A DNA stretch of 64,000 bases from Amphibalanus amphitrite. Lineage: Eukaryota; Arthropoda; Thecostraca; Balanomorpha; Balanidae. A program made the position numbers and the translations under genes. The stretch covers positions 372,001 through 436,000 of the forward strand of contig NW_024881981.1 of the NCBI RefSeq assembly GCF_019059575.1, in the 5' to 3' direction. Position 1 is the stretch's first letter; every line of letters begins with the position of its first letter. The notes beneath the pieces are model-generated. The model was not told the DNA's origin and did not search any database. It saw nothing but the letters and a program-made list of their open reading frames with translations. Below are positions 11,125 through 20,360 of the stretch, piece by piece.

Positions 11125-12000
11125 CCCTATTAGTGGCAGGGGGGTTGTTTTTATTCACCCCTCAGGTTTTTCGTGAATATCTCCGAAACCGCTGAAGCTA
11201 CGATGCTGAAATTTTCTGACTTTTCCTAAAACTAAATTGGGCACATTCCCTGAAAATTTCAAGTTCATAACTTTACCAGGGGCGGCTCCAGAGCACTGGG
11301 AATTGGGGGGTCCTATTCGTGAAGCGAGTCATTTGGGCGAAGATCACGATGCTGCACCAGTTTTACGAACAGTGAATGAAAGGTATCATGTGATAACATA
11401 TACAGTTATTGTGCATCCTCTTTTGACACGTTTTTGCTATAATAGGCGGATCCAGGCGTCCAAAAAGGGGGGTTATGTTTTACCTCCCAACATAGGTGCC
11501 CTGACACCGCCTATGCATGACCAATACAATTGTAGTCGTTCTCTCATAAGAAAATTGTAACATAACAAGACCATTACCAGCCCTTTTTAGAAACAGTACC
11601 AACAAAAACCTTATTTACTATACTTTTTGTGTACCCCCAATCTCAATGATCTGTATCCGCCTATGATTTTTGAAAATGCATATTTTTAGGATCCATGTGA
11701 ATTCCTGGTTCATTCTCTATCGATCAGCAAAAGTTGCATTAAGATTGGTTCAGAAACCTGGCCGTGATAAACAGTCTAAAATGTATCTGCAATTTGCCCG
11801 TTTTTACCCCCCTCTACCCCCCCCCCCCTATTGACATTTTTTAATTTTTATCTTTTAGAAATGTAGATCACGTTGAGCGAAATCGAATGCCGTTTGAATT
11901 TTGAAAATCGGCCCATTAGATCTCGAGATATCAAGGGGGGTCGTAAGCAGCCCCCCCCCTGCCACTAATAGGGGTAGCCAGGAGCCTGCCACTAATAGGG
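11125..12000 (+). mobile_element. TTAA-flanked MITE with CCCTATTAGTGGCAGG termini, long copy
   Basis: The flanks are TTAA (11121-11124, 12001-12004). The left end is CCCTATTAGTGGCAGG; the right end carries the same motif twice in reverse. It shares a block of about 320 bases (11237-11560) with the copy at 8374-8833 in inverted orientation at very high identity, so both moved recently. The open frame in that block is probably incidental. Confidence 0.85.
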
Positions 12001-12301
12001 TTAAGTCGATGTGGGCCTCTTTCAGAATGGCGTGCATTCCTCCGACACTATTGCCTATATAACTGCACGTTTTGTGCATGGCGTCCGGTGTGGACCCATA
12101 TTTCCAAAGTTTTTTTTTTGTGTTTTTTTTTTTAGATTTCGGTTAGTCTTGTCAATGACCAGGGCGAAAAATAAGTGGCCGAAATCCGATGAGAAAGGCA
12201 GATTTGGGGGTACCCTACCTTGTAAGCCCCGTCATATATGGCCAGCCGCCGCCTTTGGGCACTACCAATCATTTTCGGAAAACGACACCCCTGACGGAGA
12301 G

Positions 12302-12968
12302 TATCGAGAACCTAGGAAGAAAACCGATAGGTCCGGCAAGTATTAGTCATCGACAACAGAATGTTTCTTTATCACGCAATATATACCTAGGTACAATAAA
12401 CATGTAGGTAGGTAGGAACCTACATTTATTGCTCATAATATACAAAATATACGTTAACGTAAACAACGAAAAGATAAGCACACATTTCGTCTTATGAGAA
12501 CAAAAGCATTGCAAATGCGCCACGCCGTACCCAGGGCAATGAAGTCCGTAACCATGGACCCTTTTTTGTACGTTATCTAGAGATCATCTCCGGCAAAAAA
12601 AAAAACGGGTCGGGTCCTAACCCATGACCAAAGGTGCCGCTAAAAAGCCTAGCGAATTGTAGGCATGAACCTAAGCATAACTACCTATGCTCATAATAGA
12701 ACACTGGTCTCAAGCCTCAGGTGGCGTTGTAACAAGGATTGAGGAATGACAGGATCATGCCAGTTCACACGTCCCCCAGGAAAACTCCCAAGTGGTGCGT
12801 GCCGACGCGGCGGTCCTCCCGAGCTGTACCGTTCTCAGGCCGAGCGGCGCCTGCGCGCGCGTTAGGGACAACCACATAACCGCGCCGAGCGAGCCGGAAA
12901 CTGCTGACCGAGCGCAGGACGGCGGGCATTTTTGTGGGGTCGGTGTGCCGTACCGGTGGTGGTGCCCA
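12302..12968. other. Intergenic region upstream of the Gly/His-rich gene
   Basis: It holds a short GTAG microsatellite (about 12403-12416) and then GC-rich sequence from about 12780 that should contain the promoter-proximal elements of the gene starting at 13023. No gene seen. Confidence 0.5.
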
Positions 12969-12975
12969 TATAAAA
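12969..12975 (+). promoter_or_regulatory. TATA box of the Gly/His-rich gene
   Basis: TATAAAA lies 48 bases before the ATG at 13023. A GTGCAGTG initiator-like site follows near 12996-13003, about 30 bases downstream, the normal spacing for a TATA promoter. Confidence 0.75.
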
Positions 12976-13022
12976 CGGTCCGCCCGCTGCCCGAGTGCAG
13001 TGCTGTGCACGAGTGAGCAACC

Positions 13023-15456
13023 ATGAGGCAGCTGGTGAGTGATGGCTCCCATCCGTGCTCCCTCCCGATCATTGTTTTACATAAAATGACTATATCAAAT
13101 ACTTGTCATCTCCACAATGGGCGTCTAAGTATATTTTTTTTTCGCGTTAGGCGTGCGCTTTTGTTCAGATGAGATAAATACAAATACGTACCTACATCTG
13201 ATTCAACTTTCAGTTTGTGCAATGAAATACAAGTCGATGATATTTTGCCATTTCAGACATTTGGAGAATGTGTCGATAAATTTTTAGACCCCGGGTGCAG
13301 AATCACCCGATGCTTCAGTGTCAGGATAAATGTCGGCGAGACGTCAACGGTTTCGCTACCTCACGAGTCACGAACGCAAACAATATTCTGCGGGTTTGGA
13401 TTTCTATCGTGGTAGGATAACGTAACAAAAGGTAACAAGTTCTCCTGACGCATCAGTGTGACCTATTGTAATATGTGTACCGGCAGGTTCTGTCCCTCGT
13501 GGCGCTGGCCGGTGCGGCCTCTGCGTACCCGTTCACCTCCCTGGTCTCCACCACTGGCCTCTCGACCGTCAACCCACACCTGTTCGAGTGAGTGGTCACG
13601 TCTTTGGTGGAAATGTCCGACCGAAACATGTGATTAAACGTTCAGTTTACCTAGGCTTTGTTTGACGCTAGTGCTTTTTCGAAGCTACATCTTTTCAGCG
13701 TTCATGCTATAGACGAGTGTTCGATAATTCTCTCGGAGCCTCCGATTAAAATATAATGTCTTCTAAGAATACATTAGCGCAAGGTTCTTCTTGTACATGG
13801 GTAATATTTTGGCATGCATTTACATGTGCTCTTCCTGTTTCCAGTACCACTACAATGAACTTCATCGACTTCTATCAAGATCCTGTCACCGTGATCGACC
13901 ACGGACTACTGGGATTCCCCTTCGCCAGCCACCTGTTTCAGCCCACTGTCAAACATCACCTCCACGTACAGGAGGTGCCCGTACTTGTCGAAAAACCTGC
14001 CGAAAAGGGCACAAAACCCACCAAACCCAGTGGAAAGAAGAATGGCCAAGGAGGCAGCACAGGTCAGAATGTGCAGCAAATTCACGTAGTCGTCGGAGAG
14101 CCAAGACATGCTGGTCAAGGCGGTAGCCATGGCTCTGGCGGCGGTAGCCACGGCTCTGGCGGCGGTAGTCACGGAAATGGTGGCGGAAGCCACGGCAATG
14201 GCGGCGGAAGCCATGGCAATAGCGGTAGCCACGGACCTGGAGGCGGTAGCCATAGTTCTGGAGGCGGTAGCCACGGCTCTAGCGGGACCCCCCAGAAGGT
14301 GGTTGTGGTTATCGGGCAAGAACCCCCTCGTGGTCACGGAGCCCAGGGCAGTGGAGGGCACGGATCGGGCGCAGGAGGCGCCCAAGGAGGTGGAGCTCCG
14401 TCAAGAGCCTCCGGGGGTGGCGGCCACTCTCCATCCGCGGGCGCTCAAAGACGGACTGGCCAGTCTTCTCGTGGAGCTCCCAACGGAGGGTCGCACTCAG
14501 CTGGAGGCCACGGCACTCAAAGTCAACCGATCGTCCTCGTCGTCGGCAACGGGCAACAGACTCCTCATGGAGCTGGCCACGGACCCGCAGGTCACGGCCA
14601 CGGAACGGCTGGCCATGGCGGAGCCGGCCATGGAGCAGCAGGTCATGGCCATGGAGGAGCCGGCCATGGAGGAGGCGGCCACGGCCATGGACCAGCCGGC
14701 CATGGTGGAGCAGGTCACGGTCATGGAGGAGCTGGCCAAGGCCACGGAGGTGCTAACTCAGCTCATGGCGCCGGTAACCAACCACTCATCATCGTCCTGA
14801 ACAAGGACGCACAGGCGCCGCAGGCTGGCCACGGCGGTCACGGTGCCGGCAGCGCGGGCCAAGGTCCAACACACAACATCCACCAGGTGCCACTGTACCT
14901 GCTGCAGCCGGGTCACGGCAGACCTGGCGCGCCTCACGGCGGGCCTGGGGCACCCCACGGTGTATCTGGAGCGTCTCACGGCGGACCTGGGGCACCCCAC
15001 GGCGGACCTGGTGGATCTGGAGTGCCTCACGGCGGCCCTGGCGCGTCCCACGGCGGCCCTGGCGCACCCCACGGTGGATCTGGAGCGCCTCACGGCGGCC
15101 CTGGCGCGTCCCACGGCGGACCTGGTGGGCCTGGTGCGTCCCACGGCGGACCTGGCGCGCCTCACGGCGGACCTGGCGCGTCCCACGGCGGACCTGGCGC
15201 GTCTCACGGCGGACCTGGCGGGCCCTTCAGTGGGCCTGGCGCGTCCCACGGCGGACCTGGCGCGCCTCATGGGGGACCTGGCGCGCCTCACGGCGGACTT
15301 GGCGCACCCCACGGCGGACCCTTCAGTGAGCCTGGCGCGCCCCATGGTGGAAATAGTGGTAACAAAGCTTCACAAGGTTGGAACAAACAAACAGTCCCCG
15401 GACTGGGAATTTCAGCAGGACCGCAAGGTTCGCAGAAATTCGGTGTTTGGAAATGA
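13023..15456 (+). CDS. Secreted Gly/His-rich repeat protein, cuticle or matrix type, three exons
   Basis: The exons are 13023-13034 (MRQL), 13487-13587 and 13845-15456. The phases match and the donors are GTGAGT, giving 574 residues. Residues 1-17 (MRQLVLSLVALAGAASA) are a signal peptide. An N-terminal unique region of about 100 residues contains KHHLHVQEVPVLVEKP. It is followed by three low-complexity zones: GGGSHG repeats (around residues 125-165), GHG/AGHG repeats (about 275-345) and roughly two dozen GGPGAPHG/GGPGASHG units (about 400-545). This composition suggests an extracellular structural or metal-binding (histidine-rich) protein. No enzyme domain is visible. The four-codon first exon is the same arrangement as in the KHVPV-repeat gene. 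Exon 2 ends mid-codon and joins to make Asp38. Confidence 0.88.
13845..15456 (+). repeat. Coding tandem repeats in the Gly/His-rich gene
   Basis: Within this exon, 14110-14285 holds GGCGGTAGCCACGG-type units, 14560-14750 holds GGCCATGG/GGTCAC units and 14915-15330 holds an 18-base unit encoding GGPGAPH or GGPGASH, in places expanded by GGP or replaced by PFSGPGASH. Synonymous differences between units are few in the last block, so it is probably the youngest and most length-variable. Confidence 0.8.
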
Positions 15457-15514
15457 TTGCCATAACCGTATCTACCAGCGTACTTATTCCATTGTTGTAT
15501 TGTCTTAGTGTGTC

Positions 15515-15520
15515 AATAAA
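15515..15520 (+). terminator. Polyadenylation signal of the Gly/His-rich gene
   Basis: AATAAA lies 59 bases after the stop codon, giving a very short 3' UTR. Confidence 0.75.
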
Positions 15521-15801
15521 ATGAAAATCATTCCTTAGCCTGACGCAATGGCGGAGAGGGTTGAATCTAATTCAGGGCCCAGACCCAGTCCGGTTCGAAG
15601 CCTGGACATAGCCAAAACATGCTCAGTGGGAGTTCTTCTTGACCTTTGGACTGGTCAATGTTGCAACTAAGAACGGCCATTGAACTTCGAATTACCGACA
15701 CAAAATCAGCGCCGATATTAGAGATACCACCTGTAAAAGCAGGCCCGGGTCTATTGTTAGTTGGCTTATTGGAATCAACAGGGAAGCTTTGGCTCTCTGG
15801 A

Positions 15802-15899
15802 GCGCCCCATGGTGGAAATAGTGGTAACAAAGCTTCACAAGGTTGGAACAAACAAACAGTCCCCGGACTGGGAATTTCAGCAGGACCGCAAGGTTCGCA
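15802..15899 (+). repeat. 98-bp duplicate of the 3' coding end of the Gly/His-rich gene
   Basis: Positions 15802-15899 repeat 15337-15434 with no difference that I can see, at an offset of 465 bases. The duplicated part encodes the last GAPHGGNSGNKASQGWNKQ region but lacks the final codons and stop of the gene. The sequence between is not duplicated. It could be debris of a local duplication or an alternative last exon. Confidence 0.85.
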
Positions 15900-16440
15900 T
15901 CATCGACAAAATGCTGTAAAACTAAGGGCCCACGGCCTTCACTGACCGCTTTCCTGCGGTCGGGTGTGCTTTTGAATGAGCCTTGCCGCCGATCGCCCGT
16001 ATCATATCGATCGTTCTGTGTGCTTGGTCGCCATCCGAGGCGTAACTAATCTGTGCTGAATGTTGACTGGCTTGATGGATATAAAAGTAGCATGATAAAT
16101 AACTAAACTGGAAGGGAAGTGGGACCTGGCCGAATGGCTCGTAAAGGGTGTGGTCTTCTACGTAGCAGATGGAGGTGGAGCGAAGCGTGTTCGAGTTTGC
16201 AAGAACCCTTCTTATCAGGCCAAGGAAAAATTGGTGAAAACAAAATGTTTGTGCTAGGTACGTGTGATACATGGTATCGCTTCCAACACACTCCATCAGT
16301 CATTTCACCTTATGAAACTGTAAATGCACTGTATCAGTCATCTTATGAAAATGTACATTGTATTAACAGTAGAAATCCGAGGCGTCACCCCAAAACGCCC
16401 AAAGATGGGGAAATTATCATGCACATGGCCCGTCCTCACC
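15900..16440. other. Sequence between convergent Gly/His-rich and HAT1 genes
   Basis: It contains the HAT1 3' UTR on the minus strand. No AATAAA for HAT1 was found here by eye. No other gene seen. Confidence 0.45.
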
Positions 16441-17733
16441 TCAGAGGTGGGCCAATCGCTCCAGCACGTGTTTGTACTCCTCCTCCAGCTGCGTGTACAG
16501 TCGGTCCAGCGTCTCGAGCCGCTGCTCCCGACTGGTGACGGAGAGAGCCAGCTCCTCCGGGCGAAGCACCTTCAGCAGCTTCTTCATGTCAGAATCCTCC
16601 TTCTGGTACGGCGTGTACAGGCGCCTCTTGACATCCAGGCGGAAGTTCCTGTACTCTTCCTTGTCGGAGACGTTCGTTGCCTTCAGTCGCAGGATTTCGT
16701 ACACACGGCGCACCTGCTTGCTGTTCAGCTTCAGGCACTTTTTGGCCTCCTCGGCCATCTCCGGGACGAAGCCCTGCATCAGCTTCTTCGGCTGGAAGGC
16801 GGCCAGCTTGGCGCAGTTGCGACAATCCACGAAATCACGTAACCTCGTGAAGTTGTCGGAGGGATCTTCTACGGTGATGTCGATCACGCGCGTGTCCGGA
16901 ATATAGTGCCTATACACGGCGTCCAGCATCTCTGCGCCCAGACCCATCTTCTGAAAAGGTGGAAGCACCAGCATCTGACTGATGCGGGGCCTAACATTGC
17001 AAGGGTAGGCGTAGTACTCGTAGACAGTTGTGTAGCCCGCTATGGCGTACCGCGTCTCGCCCTCAGCGCTGCTGTACCGTTCGAAGCAGAGGAAGAACCG
17101 CCAGCGGTCGTCGTCCACGTCGATGTAGCTGGCAGCATCGATGTACCACAGGATGAACGTCTGCAGCGCCTGGTGGTACTCTCGGAGGCCGGGCGTCTGC
17201 GCCGTGCAGTAGTAGATCTCGAAAGTGCGTGACGCGTCGCTGTCCGATGTCGAATTCGGCGAGAATGTATGGTGAAGCTCACCGAACGGACGGAACGACG
17301 CGTCCTTATCAAGAGCCTTCACGAACTCGTCAATGTTGGTGAAGAACTTCGGAGGAAGCTTATCAGCCACGGGTTTCAGCACTTCGTCCGGTTCAACACC
17401 CTGCGACTTTTTAGGGTCGATCTTCGTCTCGTACGTCATGCCGAGGTATGTAGCAAGACGGGCTGCCGAGTAGTAAAGCTTTACACGCAGACCTTTGTAG
17501 CCAAAGATGGTCTCTGTATCACCAAACACTTGATGCGACATTTCTGGGGCGAAGGAGGCATCGTCACGCTCCAGATCCTCTCTGCAGCGTACCAGCTTCA
17601 GCTCCAGGGCCTCGTTGCTGTCAGTGACGAACTCCTGCTGGGCAGACCCAGCGATGTCCAGAGAGTCCATCGTCATCGTGGAGTGTGGCAGGGGAAGAGA
17701 GAAGACGATTCCAGGATTTATTTCATCTGAAAC
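16441..17733 (-). CDS. HAT1: Histone acetyltransferase type B catalytic subunit HAT1
   Basis: HAT1 acetylates newly made histone H4 (Lys5 and Lys12), working with an RbAp46/48-type partner before chromatin assembly. From the ATG at 17676 the protein is 411 residues, close to the usual ~420. An N-terminal HAT1 domain begins around residue 22 (NEALELKLVR, FGDTETIFGYKGL). The GNAT acetyl-CoA loop is at residues 242-248 (QKMGLGA), preceded by RPRISQMLVL. Glu270 in DITVEDPS aligns with the catalytic glutamate of the family. The C-terminal helical part ends LYTQLEEEYKHVLERLAHL. The exon has a good acceptor (AG at 17735-17734), and the frame stays open from that acceptor. So a non-coding first exon, or one adding a few residues, lies upstream; I could not place it. 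All recognisable coding sequence is in one exon. Confidence 0.95.
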   Translation of the reverse strand, partial: VSDEINPGIVFSLPLPHSTMTMDSLDIAGSAQQEFVTDSNEALELKLVRCREDLERDDASFAPEMSHQVFGDTETIFGYKGLRVKLYYSAARLATYLGMTYETKIDPKKSQGVEPDEVLKPVADKLPPKFFTNIDEFVKALDKDASFRPFGELHHTFSPNSTSDSDASRTFEIYYCTAQTPGLREYHQALQTFILWYIDAASYIDVDDDRWRFFLCFERYSSAEGETRYAIAGYTTVYEYYAYPCNVRPRISQMLVLPPFQKMGLGAEMLDAVYRHYIPDTRVIDITVEDPSDNFTRLRDFVDCRNCAKLAAFQPKKLMQGFVPEMAEEAKKCLKLNSKQVRRVYEILRLKATNVSDKEEYRNFRLDVKRRLYTPYQKEDSDMKKLLKVLRPEELALSVTSREQRLETLDRLYTQLEEEYKHVLERLAHL

Positions 17734-17735
17734 CT

Positions 17736-19839
17736 GGAACAACAAAAAGGAAAATTCATTAAGAACTGTCAAATCCTGAAAGAGTTTAAACAAAATATCT
17801 AGATGCATGTCATGACAGTAAGTGTCAGAGATCCTTCTCCCATGAGAAGCCAGGTACACCCAGTTCACATAGGTACCTATTTCCATTCTGACTGAAGGTC
17901 AGGTAAGATAACATAGGTCACTCGAGACCCAAAAGTCCTGATGATAGTGAGGATTGTGTCAGCTATCTTAAGCCAACTGTCGGTCGCTCATCTGATATCA
18001 TGTTGTTTCTCTTCGAAACTCATGTAAGACAGCAGATAAAATATGCCTCTTGCTTGAGATATGCCAGACACAAGGGGATTTGATAAAACTGGAATGTGTC
18101 CAACGGATATGGTCTAGACACAGTAGAAGATTTATCTGAGAAAACTTGATGGGTATTTAGTTGCAGGAAGGCTTACATACATGTACATTGTACATGTACC
18201 ATTGTCCAGACTTAATCAAATAATGTAAAATCTTTGATGGCAAAAGTCATATAAAACCAAAGATGTTCTTCTCTTGTCCATTAGGTAGGTATATGGCTGC
18301 ACTCGAGACCATTGTTACAAGATATGCATGTAACATGTTTTGCTAGATGTTCCTCATCTCTCTTTCTCTATAGAGAAAGAGTATACCTAATGCATGCACA
18401 TCTGGAATAGCCTTTCAGAAAACGTTATGACCACACCAGACCTAACTAGCTTTAAGAGTCTTGTCCAATGTCATTCATGAGAAACTGCACCAGCCTGCAA
18501 AACACTTGATGGGAATGACTTTTTATCATATATTTTTGATTTATGTATATTCTCTTGAGCTCTTAATGTGGATGCTCTAACCTCAGTTGCTATGCAAACC
18601 CTCTATACTTGTGAACTCTATTCAACTGGCACATCCTTTGATCCTGGGTTTCTTGCCCATCCTTGGGCTGCCAGGCTTGGTGAACCCTACCAGGTAAGAA
18701 TACCAGGTGAGGATAGTTTTTTGGTTAGCTCAGGTAAGAACAAATATGCTCAGAATGTTCTCAAGCTCAGACCTCTGTCATTTGTCCTGAGATGGTGGAG
18801 ATCTGTCATTGGTTAGGCACATACTTATAAGCATTTTTTCATGGCCTTTTGACATTTTAGTCTAAAATGTCAAATTTTAGTGGAGTTTGATTGCAATTTA
18901 TATCATGTTTTGTATGCCATTTTTTATTTGAGTGATCTCAATATATGCTATTGGATTTTGAAGGTGGAAACTGGCATGCTAGCTATGCTACACAAGAGCA
19001 AAACTTACTGACCAATTCACATTAAAGGCTGGCCAGTGGTCTTATGCCATTTCAATTTTAAGCCATATACAGCCAGAAAACCCAATGTATTTACATGAAC
19101 TATTTCTAAGTAGGACATAGTTTTCAAATACGTTAAGCTTAAAGCAAGAAAGGCAATCTCAACTCAGATGTTTAAATTGCTACTTGCACATTTTTCCGAC
19201 AGTTTCCTTCTCGTCCCAGCCCTCCCCATCTGCTCGGGTGCTGGGCAGGGAAACAGGTGAGCTTGGGAAAATCATCTGCTTAGAGAAAGCCAATACATTC
19301 ACAAAACTAGCATGGGCCCAAACTTCAAAATGGAATCATCTGAATCATGAGCAATTTGACTTTGGCAGCTAGAAATTGGAGAATGAGAACCATTCTGATT
19401 CCAATAAATCTACCCATCAAACCATAGCAAACCCAGAGATAAAGAAGCCAATTGATTGTTGCAATAAAGAAAATGAGGATAAAAATATTTCACTTATCTA
19501 ATCTAACCAACAAAAAACCCGAAAGACGCGGTATTATAAGAAAAATACCTATATGCCCACTGACAAGTGTTCGCAACCAGGGGTTCGCAACGGTTCGCAA
19601 CCAAGGCCGTTTCGCAACGTTCGCGCCAAAAATAATTGTGATTTGTGACATAAGCGACGTGACAAGGACAATTGTGGTAGCTTGTGACTACTAAATGAAT
19701 ATAGTATGCGTTTACCACACATACAAAGATTTCCACAAAACTATCCGATGACTGAACACTCATATATGCAACGTAATCAATACACCTCATTGACTGCCGC
19801 AAGAGGAAAAAAGCACCAGCTCAAGCTTCGGCCCGTGGA
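17736..19839. other. Upstream region or first intron of HAT1, no gene recognised
   Basis: AT-rich sequence with two perfect short palindromes (18178-18198 and 18360-18381). No open frame with recognisable content. The HAT1 promoter should lie here or further right but has no obvious TATA box. Confidence 0.45.
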
Positions 19840-19847
19840 CCTGCCAG

Positions 19848-20147
19848 CAGGGCTGCGGAGTCGGAGTCGGAGTCGGAGTCGGAGTCGGTCGGAGTCGACA
19901 GTTGTGACCGGAGTCGGAGTCGGAGTCGATTTTAGAAACCCGAGACGGAGTCGGAGTCGGAGTCACCGAAAATCTGTCGACTCCGCGGCGCAGCCCTGCT
20001 AGGTCTGCGGAGTCGGAGTCGGGAGTTGGAGTCGGTCGGAGTCGACAATTCTGCCCGGAGTCGGAGTCGGAGTCGGAGCTGGTTTTTGAAAGCCGGAGTC
20101 GGAGTCGGAGTCGGAGTCGCTGAAAATCCATCGACTCCGCAGCCCTG
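19848..20147. mobile_element. hAT-type MITE with (GGAGTC)n arrays, copy 1
   Basis: This 300-bp element is flanked by the exact 8-bp duplication CCTGCCAG (19840-19847 and 20148-20155). The termini CAGGGCTGCGGAGTCG (left) and, reversed, CAGGGCTGCGGAGTCG (right) are identical. The inside is almost entirely GGAGTC hexamers in one orientation, broken by short unique pieces. In the middle (about 19980-20020) a CCGCGGCGCAGCCCTGCTAG stretch looks like an internal junction of two terminal sequences, as in a dimer or nested copy. Without the duplication it would be taken for a microsatellite. Confidence 0.85.
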
Positions 20148-20155
20148 CCTGCCAG

Positions 20156-20360
20156 GTTACACAACTCATAAGACGGTTTGGGGAAATCGTGGGGATCGGA
20201 CGTGTCGCATCGAGCTCCTGCCCTGTTCCTTCGTCAGCTGTTGCTGTGACTCAGCTGTTGACGTGAACTCCAACGGTCGCTTTTCAAATTTTCCGAAGCA
20301 AATTTTCTTCATCGGTCTACACAGTAAATGGTCTCTGGTGAATTTAAATGAGAATTTGAA
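20156..20360 (+). other. Possible 5' UTR of the CR1-like LINE
   Basis: About 200 bases precede the in-frame ATG of LINE ORF1. They may be the element's 5' UTR. A TTTGAAAT at 20355-20362 also occurs right after the 3' tail (25608-25615) and could instead be a target duplication marking the 5' end, in which case the element is slightly 5'-truncated. Confidence 0.35.

Larger units (their letters stand above)
7845..12293. mobile_element. hAT-like element, 4.4 kb, with four nested insertions
   Basis: The ends form an inverted repeat, CAGGGGCGTCGTTTT at the left and, reversed, CAGGGGTGTCGTTTT at the right (14 of 15 match). Both flanks carry the exact 8-bp duplication ACGGAGAG (7837-7844 and 12294-12301). 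An 8-bp duplication plus CAGGG termini is the hAT signature. Subterminal GAGCACTACCAATG-like motifs recur near both ends (7890-7935; 12259-12270). No transposase frame survives. Four other elements sit inside (8374-8833, 9009-10035, 10126-10937, 11125-12000), so the original element was probably only about 1.3 kb. Confidence 0.85.

Noticed and set aside
14108-14800. Ala/Met/Val-rich 230-codon frame overlapping the Gly/His-rich exon
   Set aside because: It is a frame-shifted reading of the same GGC/CAC/GGA repeats. It has no signal peptide or splice context of its own.
14758-15345. Arg/Ala/Val-rich antisense frame of 195 codons
   Set aside because: An artefact of the 18-base tandem repeat on the opposite strand.
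16472-17730. Several plus-strand frames across the HAT1 exon
   Set aside because: Shadows of HAT1 coding sequence; none shows a known domain.
19706-20164. Arg/Ser-rich frames resembling SR proteins
   Set aside because: Translations of the GGAGTC hexamer array of a hAT-type element.
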